Shown here: positions 8,655-16,328 of the stretch, piece after piece
How positions within the stretch are numbered: position 1 is the stretch's first letter
How the letters are laid out: the number at the start of each line of letters is the position of its first letter
Assembly (NCBI RefSeq): GCF_008274785.1
Contig: NZ_VTPU01000023.1
Location: 1 to 46,801 of the forward strand
DNA: 46,801 bases
Reading direction: 5' to 3'
From: Halomonas eurihalina
GTDB taxonomy: Bacteria; Pseudomonadota; Gammaproteobacteria; Pseudomonadales; Halomonadaceae
Notes under the pieces: generated by a model
The model's database searches: none
Told to the model about the DNA's origin: nothing
Seen by the model: the letters and a program-made list of their open reading frames with translations, nothing else
Program-made: the position numbers and the translations under genes

Positions 8655-9167
8655 ATGCTGGAAGACTGCAAGAATGCGCAGGAACGCTGGGGGGGCGTTC
8701 ACCAACTGATCGATCGTTGGCTCGCCGAGAGGCGGGCGTTGCTGACGAATTTTCGTGAGCTTCAGGACGCCTGCGACGCCGATCTGGAAGCCCTGAACAA
8801 GGCGCGCATCGATGCCTTCAGCGAACTGTTGATGGATTACATCAGTGCCGGCCACTTCGAGGTCTATCCCCAACTGCGTGCCGAGGCCGAGGCATTCAAC
8901 GACAACGCCGCCCTGGCGCTGGCGGATAACCTGCTGCAACGCCTCGACATGTCCACCGAGCTGGTACTTGCCTTCGATGAGGACTACGCCAGCGCCACGC
9001 GTTGTGAATACCACATGGCCCGCCTGCCTGCCTGGCTCGACCGCCTGCAGAAGGGGCTCACCGAACGTTTCTCCCTGGAAGACCGGCTGATCGGCCGCCT
9101 GCACGCCGCCCATGCCCCCGACGCCGCCAGCGCCGAACTTCACGCCGGAAGCTCGCCGGGGGTCTGA
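8655..9167 (+). CDS. rsd: Rsd/AlgQ-family anti-sigma-70 regulator
   Basis: Rsd (AlgQ in Pseudomonas) binds region 4 of sigma-70 and so shifts RNA polymerase toward alternative sigma factors. The 170-residue product is all-helical. It begins MLEDCKNAQERWGGVH, the family hallmark, and carries the conserved LIDRWLAER and LQRLDMSTELVLAFDE stretches. The start has GAGGGAGA about 7 bp upstream. It follows dsbB by 63 bp. In Pseudomonas, algQ is also recalled next to a dsbB-type gene, so the neighbourhood is probably old. It ends 43 bp before a heptad array. Confidence 0.93.
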   Translation: MLEDCKNAQERWGGVHQLIDRWLAERRALLTNFRELQDACDADLEALNKARIDAFSELLMDYISAGHFEVYPQLRAEAEAFNDNAALALADNLLQRLDMSTELVLAFDEDYASATRCEYHMARLPAWLDRLQKGLTERFSLEDRLIGRLHAAHAPDAASAELHAGSSPGV

Positions 9168-9203
9168 AGTCCCCATTTGACCCGAGAGAGGTTGGGGGTA
9201 CGT

Positions 9204-9287
9204 TGCCTTCGAGCTACGAGCTACGAGCTACGCTGCCTTGGGGTTGCCCTTCGAGTCTCGTAGCTCGATGCTCGCGGCTTACGGCTT
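9204..9287 (+). repeat. Heptad array between rsd and the RND pump, overlapping the pump's 3' end
   Basis: Three exact GAGCTAC units lie at 9211-9231. On the same 7-bp lattice follow GCTGCCT, TGGGGTT, GCCCTTC, GAGTCTC (9253), GTAGCTC (9260), GATGCTC (9267), GCGGCTT and ACGGCTT. GTAGCTC at 9260-9266 is the perfect reverse complement of GAGCTAC at 9211-9217, and TCGAGCTACGAG (9209-9220) has its exact complement at 9257-9268. The element sits between convergent genes. It contains the pump's stop codon (9221-9223) and encodes its last 20 or so residues. Confidence 0.92.
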
Positions 9288-12200
9288 TTCCTCCCTCCTG
9301 GCCCGAGCACCAGCATGCAGGGCGTCAGCAGTAGTGTCAGCCCCGTGGCGAAGGTCAGGCCGCCGGCGATGGCGCTGGAGAGCTGGCCCCACCACTGGGT
9401 CGAGGGGGCTCCGAGGCCGAGCCGGGGGGTGAAGAGGTCGACGTTGATCTCGAGCACCATCGGCATCAGGCCGAGCACCGTGGTCACGGCGGTGAGCAGT
9501 ACCGGTCGCAGGCGCAGTCCACCCGCCTGGAGTGCGGCCTCGCTTGGCGAAAGGCCCTCGGCACGCAACTGGTTGAAGGTGTCGATCAGCACGATGTTAT
9601 TGTTCACCACGATGCCGGCCAGGGCGATGATGCCCATCCCCACCATGACGATGCCAAAGGGTTGGCCATTGGCCAGCAGGCCGAGCAGCACGCCGGCAGT
9701 GGAGAAGATGATGGCCGAGAGCACCAGCAGCGTCTGGTAGAGGCTGTTGAACTGCGTGACCAGGATCAGTGCCATCAGGCAGACGGCGACCAGAAAGGCG
9801 GTCATCAGGAACGTCATGGCCTCCTGCTGATCCTCCTGTTCGCCGGCGACCTGGATGCTGACGCCATCAGGTAATTCTTCCATGGCGTCGGTCAGGGCGC
9901 GCAGGCGCTCGTCAGGACTTTCACCCTCCGTGACGTTGGCTTCCAGGGTAATGGCGCGACGGCCATCGATGCGGTGCAGGGTGCTGACCTTGGGTGCCGG
10001 CTCGATGCTGACGAAGTTCGAGATCGGCACCTGGCCGCGCGATGTGTTCAACGTCAGGCGGCCTAGCTGATCCAGGGTGCGTGAGCCCTCCGGCAGTCGA
10101 ACGCGGATATCGACCTCGTCATCGACCCCAGCGGGGCGGTAACTGGCCACCTGCAGGCCGTTGGTGAGCAATTGCACGGCGCTGCCGATGGTGGCGACAT
10201 CGTTGCCGAAGCGCGCGGCGGCTTCGCGATCCACCCTGACGCGCCACTCCACGCCGGGCAGGCTACGGTCGTCCTCGATGCCGCGGAAGCCTCCGAGTTC
10301 GTTCATGGTCCGGCGCAGCGACGCCACGGCTTGTTCGGCCTGCTCGGTCGTGGTGGCTCCGACCTCCAGCACGATGGGCTTGCCGGCGGCCGGCCCCTGC
10401 TCCTGTTCACGGAATTCCAGCTCGATACCCGGGATATCGGCCGTGCGCTCGGCCATGTCGGCGAGGATGTCACTGGCTGGCCGGCGCTCGTGCCAGTCGA
10501 TCAACTGGAACTGCAGGACGCCGATGACATCGGCGCCGAGCTGCTGGTCGGCGGTGGCGAAGGAGCGGGCGTAGAGAGCCTGGATCTCGCTCATGTCGGT
10601 GAGACGTGCCTCGACCCGCTGGACGATGGCGTCGTTCTCCCGGGCGGAGAAGTCGCCCCGGGAATGGACGAGGATCTGGGCGCTGTCGGGCTCCACGCTG
10701 GGGAAGAATTCCACGCCGTGATTGAAGCGGGCGTAGGCGGTGTAGGTCAGTGCCATCAGCAACAGGGCGACCAGCAGGGTAAGGCCGGGGCGGGCCAGCA
10801 GGCGGGCCAGCAGGGCGCGATACAGACGACCGCCATAAGTGATCAGCTCGGTGTCGCTCAATGCCCGGCCGCTGCGGGCGCCGAACACGCCGCCCAGGGT
10901 GGGTAGGAAGACCAGGGCCATGCCCAGGGAGGCCAGCAGGCAGAGAATGACCGTGGCCGGCAGGTATTTCATGAACTCGCCCACCACGCCGGGCCAGAAC
11001 AGCAAGGGGATGAAGACCGCCAGGGTCGTGGCCGTAGAGGCGATAACCGGCCAGCTCATGCGGCTGGCGGCATTGATCCAGGCATCATGGGGCGCTTGGC
11101 CCTGACGCAGGTGACGGTCGGCCAGCTCGCTGACGACGATGGCGCCGTCGACCAGCATGCCGGCGACCAGGATCAGGGCGAACAGCACGACCATGTTGAG
11201 GGTGAAACCGATCGCCCAGATCAGCAGGATGCCGGTGAGAAAGGCGCCAGGGATGGTCAGCCCCACCATCAGGGCAGGGCGCAGCCCCATGGCGGCAAGG
11301 ATGACGATCAGTACCAGCACCACCGCGGTGAGGACGTTGTTGAGCAGTTCCGACAGCAGCGACTCGACCATCTCGGACTGGTCCATGATGGTGGTGACCT
11401 TGAGCCCTTCGGGTAACAGGCCGTCGGCCTCGTCGAACAGCTCGTTCACCGATTCGATGGTGGCGATGATGTTGGCGCCGGCACGTTTGGCGATTTCCAG
11501 TACGAGTGCCGGCTGGCCATCGATGCGGGCGAAGCCCTGGGGATCCTTGAAGGTGGGATGAATCCAGCCGACATCGCCGAAGGTCACCACCCGGTCGCCG
11601 TCGACCTTGACCGGCATCTTCATCACGTCCTCGAGCTGCTCGATTACGCCGGGCACCTTGAGCGCCAGGCGACCGGCGCCGGTATCCAGGCTGCCCGCCG
11701 CTACGAGCCGGTTGTTGCGGCTCACGCGGTTGAACAGGGTCTCGAAATCGACGCCATAGCTATCCAGCACCAGCGGGTCGACGACGATTTCCAGCAGGTT
11801 TTCCCGATCGCCGCCGATGTCGACCTCGAGCACCTCGGGTATGCCTTCGATTTCTTCCTTAAGTCGGCGTGCCACGGCGACGCGACGGCTTTCCTCGATG
11901 GGCCCCGACAGGCCGATGGAGAGCACCGGGAAGAGTCCGACATTGACCTCGATGACCCGAGGTTCCTCGGCCTCGTCGGGCAGGTCGGCCTTGGCGATGT
12001 CGACTTGTTCGCGTACGTCGGTGAGGGCCTGGTCGGGATCGAAGCCGGCGTCGAATTCCATGTTCAGGGAGGCATGACCTTCACCGGCCTGGGCGGTCAG
12101 CTTGCGCAGTCCCTCGATGCTGCGCAGTTCCTGCTCCATGGGGCGGACCAGCAGGCGTTCAGCGTCTTCCGGGCTGACGCCTTCCAGCGTCATCGAGACG

Positions 12201-12340
12201 TAGATGATCGGAATGGGTATGTCCGGATTGGCCTCCTTGGGAATTGCCTGCCAGGCGCCCAGACCCGCCAGCAACAGGGCGATCAGCAGCAGCAGGGTGG
12301 TCCGCGAGCGGTCCAGGGCGGCCGAGATCAAGGTGCGCAT
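9221..12340 (-). CDS. RND-family efflux transporter, inner-membrane pump
   Basis: This 1039-residue proton-driven pump belongs to the AcrB/HAE-1-like RND superfamily. It has the N-terminal TM1, two large periplasmic loops and 12 membrane segments in total. ATG 12340 begins MRTLISAALDRSRTTLL and lies one base after the adaptor stop, so the two form an operon. In TM4 the usual Asp-Asp relay reads MLVDGAIVV (second Asp is Gly). In TM10 the lysine position reads GIVVNNNIVL (Asn). The substrate cannot be predicted. The last 20 or so residues (from about GRKSRKPRASSYE to the stop) are encoded by the adjacent heptad array. No outer-membrane partner is present here. Confidence 0.95.
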   Translation of the reverse strand: MRTLISAALDRSRTTLLLLIALLLAGLGAWQAIPKEANPDIPIPIIYVSMTLEGVSPEDAERLLVRPMEQELRSIEGLRKLTAQAGEGHASLNMEFDAGFDPDQALTDVREQVDIAKADLPDEAEEPRVIEVNVGLFPVLSIGLSGPIEESRRVAVARRLKEEIEGIPEVLEVDIGGDRENLLEIVVDPLVLDSYGVDFETLFNRVSRNNRLVAAGSLDTGAGRLALKVPGVIEQLEDVMKMPVKVDGDRVVTFGDVGWIHPTFKDPQGFARIDGQPALVLEIAKRAGANIIATIESVNELFDEADGLLPEGLKVTTIMDQSEMVESLLSELLNNVLTAVVLVLIVILAAMGLRPALMVGLTIPGAFLTGILLIWAIGFTLNMVVLFALILVAGMLVDGAIVVSELADRHLRQGQAPHDAWINAASRMSWPVIASTATTLAVFIPLLFWPGVVGEFMKYLPATVILCLLASLGMALVFLPTLGGVFGARSGRALSDTELITYGGRLYRALLARLLARPGLTLLVALLLMALTYTAYARFNHGVEFFPSVEPDSAQILVHSRGDFSARENDAIVQRVEARLTDMSEIQALYARSFATADQQLGADVIGVLQFQLIDWHERRPASDILADMAERTADIPGIELEFREQEQGPAAGKPIVLEVGATTTEQAEQAVASLRRTMNELGGFRGIEDDRSLPGVEWRVRVDREAAARFGNDVATIGSAVQLLTNGLQVASYRPAGVDDEVDIRVRLPEGSRTLDQLGRLTLNTSRGQVPISNFVSIEPAPKVSTLHRIDGRRAITLEANVTEGESPDERLRALTDAMEELPDGVSIQVAGEQEDQQEAMTFLMTAFLVAVCLMALILVTQFNSLYQTLLVLSAIIFSTAGVLLGLLANGQPFGIVMVGMGIIALAGIVVNNNIVLIDTFNQLRAEGLSPSEAALQAGGLRLRPVLLTAVTTVLGLMPMVLEINVDLFTPRLGLGAPSTQWWGQLSSAIAGGLTFATGLTLLLTPCMLVLGPGGRKSRKPRASSYETRRATPRQRSS

Positions 12341-12341
12341 G

Positions 12342-13448
12342 TCAGGGGCGCTCCATGTCGACCGAGGCATCGGTTTCATCGGCAGGCACCGGCGTGACGA
12401 CATCCCCGGGATCGACGAAGCCGCCGCCCAGGGTGATCAGGCGAATCCGCTCGGGTAGGCCGGCGACCCGGGCCTGTTCTTCATCGCTGCTGACCAGCTC
12501 GATGGTGTCGCGGGTGACCCGATTCTGGCGATCCAGGTGCTTGATCGTCAGTTGGCCTCGTTCGTCGAGCTCCAGCAGGGCCGACGACAGGCGATGTACG
12601 CGGCGTGATGGAAGCGTCAGCTCGACGGTAGCGCTGGCTCCGGCCAGACGTCGGTGCTCGGGATTGTCCAGCGTGACCTCAATGGCGAAACTGCGCGTGG
12701 CCTCGTCGGCGCGACTGGCGACATGGTCGAGTTCACCCTCTAGGGTGGAGCCATCGAGCAGGCGTATCCGAGCGGGCAGGCCGGGTTCCAGCGGCAGGGC
12801 CTCGCGCTGGGAAACCCAGGCCTTGGCGGTGAGCCGTGAATCGTCGACCAGCCGCCCCCAGGTCTCCCCAGCCTGCAGCAGTTCGCCCGGGTCCACGTCG
12901 ATCCGATCCAGCACGCCGGGGAAGGGCGCCTGGGGGCGAGTGTCGTCCAACTGTTGGCGCAGGTCGGCGAGTTCGGCAGCGGCGGCGCTCGTTGCACTCT
13001 GGCGACGCAGGAGCTCGGGGTTGGAGATGAGCTCGCGGTCGCGTAGCCCACGGGCACCGGACAGCTCGGCGCGAGCCAGCGCCAATTCCGCCTCGGCCTG
13101 TTCCAGGCGCTCGGGCAGGGCGTCCTGTTCTAGCCGCAGCAACTCGTCGCCGCGCTCGACGCGCCCACCCTGAGAAACCGGGAGTGCTTCCACCCGGCCG
13201 GATAGCCGGGCGCGCAGCTCGAGTTCGTGATACGCCTCGAGGTGGCCCTGTACCACCAGGGTCGGTGCATAGGGCTCGGCATGATGCGTCTCGATCTCGA
13301 CGCGAGGCGGGGGAGGCGTTTCGGACTCCGTCGCCGATGGTGGTTCATCGCGGAAGCTCGATATATCGCCGAAAGCGAGCCATAGCAACAGGGCCAGACC
13401 AAGTGCGATGGCCAGCAGGATGGGATTAGAGGGGCGTCGGCGTGGCAT
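12342..13448 (-). CDS. RND efflux periplasmic adaptor (HlyD/MFP family)
   Basis: This 368-residue membrane-fusion protein should connect the pump to an outer-membrane channel. An N-terminal membrane anchor (about 9-28, LLAIALGLALLLWLAF) is followed by a half-lipoyl region (GRVEALPVSQGGRVERGDELLRL), a coiled coil rich in Glu/Ala/Arg (about 120-185), the second lipoyl half (PFPGVLDRIDVDPGELLQAG) and beta-barrel domains. There is no lipobox cysteine. ATG 13448 was chosen because GGAAGG lies 6 bp upstream; an ATG 60 bp further out adds a non-hydrophobic leader. The pump gene starts one base after its stop. Confidence 0.92.
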   Translation of the reverse strand: MPRRRPSNPILLAIALGLALLLWLAFGDISSFRDEPPSATESETPPPPRVEIETHHAEPYAPTLVVQGHLEAYHELELRARLSGRVEALPVSQGGRVERGDELLRLEQDALPERLEQAEAELALARAELSGARGLRDRELISNPELLRRQSATSAAAAELADLRQQLDDTRPQAPFPGVLDRIDVDPGELLQAGETWGRLVDDSRLTAKAWVSQREALPLEPGLPARIRLLDGSTLEGELDHVASRADEATRSFAIEVTLDNPEHRRLAGASATVELTLPSRRVHRLSSALLELDERGQLTIKHLDRQNRVTRDTIELVSSDEEQARVAGLPERIRLITLGGGFVDPGDVVTPVPADETDASVDMERP

Positions 13449-13671
13449 TCGGACCTTCCCTGGTGGGTCACGTAACCGTATGAGAGGAGAGTGAAATTCC
13501 CTCAGCATAGCGGAAGCAGGAGGAGAATTCTGTCGTGATGTAGGCGTCTAGTCTCAGGTCGAATTGAGTTTTGTGCACTGCAGGCATACCATTTCCTCGG
13601 TTCGAATCCCGGCCGAGGCGGGTCACTGGCCCGTCTGGCTCATCCTCACGGCGATAACCGAAGGAGCCACG

Positions 13672-14646
13672 ATGAAAGACCCCGTCCGTATAGCCATTAC
13701 CGGTGCCGCAGGTCAGATCAGCTATTCCCTGGCGTTTCGCATCGCGTCCGGCGACATGCTGGGCAAGGACCAGCCGGTCATCCTGCAGCTGCTCGAGATC
13801 CCGCCGGCCATGGACGCCCTCAATGGCGTGGTGATGGAGCTCAACGACTGTGCCTTCCCGCTGGTGCAGGACATCGTCGCCTCCGACGATCCCAATGTCG
13901 CCTTCAAGGATGCCGACTTTGCCCTGCTGGTCGGTGCTCGTCCGCGCGGTCCGGGCATGGAGCGCAAGGATCTGCTCGAGGCCAACGCGGCCATCTTCTC
14001 CGTGCAGGGCAAGGCGCTGAATGACCATGCCAGCCGCGATGTGCGTGTACTGGTGGTGGGCAACCCGGCCAACACCAACGCCCTGATCGCTTCCTGCAAC
14101 GCGCCCGACCTGGACGCTGGTCAGTTCACGGCGATGATGCGCCTGGACCACAACCGCGCCAAGACCCAACTGGCCCAGAAGGCCGGCAAGCACGTCACCG
14201 ATGTCGAGTCCATGATCGTCTGGGGTAACCACAGTGCCACCCAGTATCCGGATCTGGCGCATTGCAAGGTGGACGGCAAGCCGGCGCTCGAACTGGTCGA
14301 CCAAGCCTGGTACGAGAACGATTTCATTCCCACCGTGCAGCAGCGTGGCGCCGCTATCATCAAGGCGCGCGGTGCTTCTTCCGCCGCTTCCGCGGCCTCC
14401 GCGGCGATCGATCACATGCGTGATTGGGCGCTGGGCAGCGACGGTATCGTCAGCATGGGGATTCCCGCCGATGGCAGCTACGGCATCGAGCCGGGCATCA
14501 TGTATTCCTACCCGGTCGTCTGCAAGAACGGCAAGTACGAGATCGTCCAGGACCTGGAGATCGGCGACTTCAGCCGCGAGCGCATGAACGCCACCGAGCA
14601 GGAGCTGCGTGAGGAGCGGAGTGCCGTCGAGCATCTGCTTGGCTAA
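13672..14646 (+). CDS. mdh: Malate dehydrogenase (NAD-dependent, TCA cycle)
   Basis: Mdh oxidises malate to oxaloacetate. The 324-residue product is the longer cytosolic-type bacterial MDH, not the E. coli type. It has the Rossmann motif [12 protein letters not shown] near residues 8-19, substrate-binding arginines in [21 protein letters not shown] near 128-133, and the catalytic region LDHNRAK with His in [11 protein letters not shown] near 188. ATG 13672 has AAGGAG 5 bp upstream; the frame is open further upstream but lacks family similarity. It is divergent from the RND operon and followed by a palindromic element and a terminator. Confidence 0.96.
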   Translation: MKDPVRIAITGAAGQISYSLAFRIASGDMLGKDQPVILQLLEIPPAMDALNGVVMELNDCAFPLVQDIVASDDPNVAFKDADFALLVGARPRGPGMERKDLLEANAAIFSVQGKALNDHASRDVRVLVVGNPANTNALIASCNAPDLDAGQFTAMMRLDHNRAKTQLAQKAGKHVTDVESMIVWGNHSATQYPDLAHCKVDGKPALELVDQAWYENDFIPTVQQRGAAIIKARGASSAASAASAAIDHMRDWALGSDGIVSMGIPADGSYGIEPGIMYSYPVVCKNGKYEIVQDLEIGDFSRERMNATEQELREERSAVEHLLG

Positions 14647-14790
14647 GGGACGCCCTGATTTATTGCTGCGCTCGATATCCTGGCCACCGGCGGTACTCAA
14701 AATCCTCATTTACGCTCGTGTAAACTGCGGTTTTTCTGTTCCGGCGGCGGCCAGCCTCTCGTCGCTCGCGATATAAATCAGCACATCCCT
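14646..14790. repeat. 145-bp imperfect palindrome with matching ends, MITE- or REP-like
   Basis: The two ends read AGGGACGCCCTGATTTAT (14646-14663) and, on the other strand, AGGGATGTGCTGATTTAT (14773-14790): 15 of 18 identical. Further in, GGCCACCGGCGG pairs with the complement of CCGGCGGCGGCC. The apex TTTAC (14709-14713) faces GTAAA across a 6-nt loop. There is no reading frame for a transposase. It begins at the last base of the mdh stop. The structure suits a miniature inverted-repeat element or a very long 3'-UTR hairpin. Confidence 0.75.
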
Positions 14791-14822
14791 GGTGGTTTAC
14801 AGAGCAGTATTCGCAAGACACG

Positions 14823-14856
14823 AAAAACCCCGAAGGTTGCGGCCTTCGGGGTTTTC
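14823..14856. terminator. Bidirectional intrinsic terminator between mdh and the HAD gene
   Basis: The perfect stem CCCCGAAGG (14828-14836)/CCTTCGGGG (14843-14851) has a 6-nt loop. It is flanked by A5 on the left and T4 on the right, so it can terminate transcription in both directions for the convergent mdh and HAD genes. Confidence 0.9.
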
Positions 14857-14891
14857 TTGTGCCTTCTTTCTTCAAGGCGCGAAGCGCCGTT

Positions 14892-14926
14892 CTTACGGCT
14901 TACAGCTTGTCGCTTACAGCTCTGAT
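14892..14926. repeat. Heptad array of a second type (CTTACRG)
   Basis: Five 7-mers in register: CTTACGG, CTTACAG, CTTGTCG, CTTACAG, CTCTGAT. On the minus strand the repeat reads CTGTAAG, or AAGCTGT if rephased, which resembles GAGCTAC (RAGCTRY). It ends 15 bp before the stop of the convergent HAD gene. A small GC hairpin (GGCGC, loop GAA, GCGCC; 14876-14888) precedes it. Confidence 0.7.
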
Positions 14927-14941
14927 CCGGCGACGCCCGGA

Positions 14942-15598
14942 TCAGTCCCGCAGGCTGATGATTCGCCAGCCGCGTGCTTCGGCGGTCTCTCGCAGGGGCG
15001 CGTCCGGGTCCACGGCCACGGGGTGGTCGACCTTTTCCAGCAGCGGTAGGTCGTTGTGGGAATCGCTGTAGAACCAGGCGTCGTTCAGGGTTTCCTCGCG
15101 ATCCGCCAGCCAGGCGTCGAGGCGTTCGACCTTGCCTTCCCGATAGCTCGGGATTCCGCTGACCCGACCGGTATAGCGGCCGTCGATCATCTCGGGCTCC
15201 ACGGCGATCAAGTCGTCGATCCCCAGTCGCTTGGCGATCGGGCCGGTGATGAAACGATTGGTGGCGGTAATGATCAACAGGGTATCGCCGCGCGCCCGGT
15301 GGCGGGCCACCAGTTCCTCGCCTCGGGGCTGAATGCTGGGCTCGATCTTGCTGGCCATGAATTGCTGGTGCCAGGCCGCCAATTGTTCCGGCGTGTTGTC
15401 CGCCAGCGGCTTGAGGGCCACTTCCAGGAAGGCGTGCATGTCGAGGGTGCCGGCTTCGTAGTCGGCCATGAAGCGGTCGTTGGCCTGCTTGTAGGCGACA
15501 GGATCCACGGCGCCCTGCTCGAGCAGGAACTCGCCCCAGGCATGGTCGCTGTCGATCGAGAGCAAGGTGTTGTCCAAGTCGAAGATGGCGAGGCTCAC
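14942..15598 (-). CDS. HAD-IB (SerB-like) phosphatase
   Basis: The 218-residue cytoplasmic hydrolase has HAD motif I FDLDNTLLSID at residues 5-15 (nucleophile and acid Asp), motif II with Thr in LLIITATN and motif IV SDSHNDLPLLE near 183-193. The cap is of the phosphoserine-phosphatase type. The substrate is not known; the HAD-IB family includes phosphoserine and other small phosphomonoesters. I chose GTG 15598, which has AGAGGA upstream and begins VSLAIFDLDN; an ATG 66 bp further out would add an unconserved leader. It is divergent from rppH, as in the Pseudomonas PA0335-PA0336 arrangement. Confidence 0.88.
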   Translation of the reverse strand: MSLAIFDLDNTLLSIDSDHAWGEFLLEQGAVDPVAYKQANDRFMADYEAGTLDMHAFLEVALKPLADNTPEQLAAWHQQFMASKIEPSIQPRGEELVARHRARGDTLLIITATNRFITGPIAKRLGIDDLIAVEPEMIDGRYTGRVSGIPSYREGKVERLDAWLADREETLNDAWFYSDSHNDLPLLEKVDHPVAVDPDAPLRETAEARGWRIISLRD

Positions 15599-15756
15599 GG
15601 CATTCCTCTTGGTGGTCGGGAGGTGGTTGGGGAGAGGCGGAGCCGCGATTATGTCAGACGTCAAGGGCGGATTCGAGAGTGGTTGTTTGTCGTATTGAAC
15701 CCTTTCACGCGCTTGTGGAAGAATGACTTCAATACTGGATTCATAAGGTGAAGCCC

Positions 15757-16251
15757 GTGATCGACGCAGACGGCTTTCGCCCCAACGTTGGGATCATCAT
15801 CACCAACGACCGAGGGCAGCTGCTATGGGCGCGTCGGGTTGGGCAGAATGCGTGGCAGTTTCCCCAGGGAGGCATCAAGTCGAACGAGACACCGCAACAG
15901 GCTCTGTTTCGCGAGTTGCATGAGGAAATCGGCCTCACGGCTGATGACGTCGAGGTGCTTGGTTGTACCCGGGGATGGCTGCGCTATCGCCTGCCACGAC
16001 GCATGGTGCGAACACACTGCCGGCCGGTGTGCATCGGACAGAAACAAAAGTGGTTCCTGCTGCGGATCCGCTGTCGGGATAACCGGATCTGCATGGATAG
16101 CGGTCCGGCCAAGCCAGAGTTCGACGGCTGGCGCTGGGTCAGCTACTGGTATCCCTTGGGGCAGGTCGTGCCCTTCAAGCGCGAGGTCTACCGCCGTGCA
16201 TTGCGCGAGCTGTCGCCTCGAGCACAGCGCCTGGCTCTCGAACGCAGCTGA
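15757..16251 (+). CDS. rppH: RNA pyrophosphohydrolase RppH
   Basis: RppH removes pyrophosphate from the 5' triphosphate end of mRNA, opening it to RNase E decay. The 164-residue Nudix protein has the full Nudix box [22 protein letters not shown] (about 36-57) and the RppH-specific [13 protein letters not shown] and [14 protein letters not shown] stretches. GTG 15757 is chosen because AAGGTGA lies 5 bp upstream and it gives [13 protein letters not shown], the family start; a GTG 9 bp upstream is possible. ptsP follows after a short gap, the order known from Pseudomonas and E. coli. Confidence 0.95.
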   Translation: MIDADGFRPNVGIIITNDRGQLLWARRVGQNAWQFPQGGIKSNETPQQALFRELHEEIGLTADDVEVLGCTRGWLRYRLPRRMVRTHCRPVCIGQKQKWFLLRIRCRDNRICMDSGPAKPEFDGWRWVSYWYPLGQVVPFKREVYRRALRELSPRAQRLALERS

Positions 16252-16328
16252 CGACCCCAGACGAGCCGAGGATGCCCTCGGTGCCATACTCCGCGAGGCG
16301 AGAGACAACAATGGAGAGAAGGACGCCG

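Noticed and set aside
11558..12397. Plus-strand open frame of 279 codons opposite the RND pump
   Set aside because: Antisense to a confidently identified pump gene; no SD and no domain.
13595..13625. tRNA T-arm-like sequence GGTTCGAATCC upstream of mdh
   Set aside because: No acceptor, D or anticodon arm can be built around it, and the stem pairs poorly; likely coincidence within a small 5'-leader hairpin.
13468..14709. 413-codon minus-strand open frame opposite mdh
   Set aside because: Antisense shadow of mdh running into the palindromic element.
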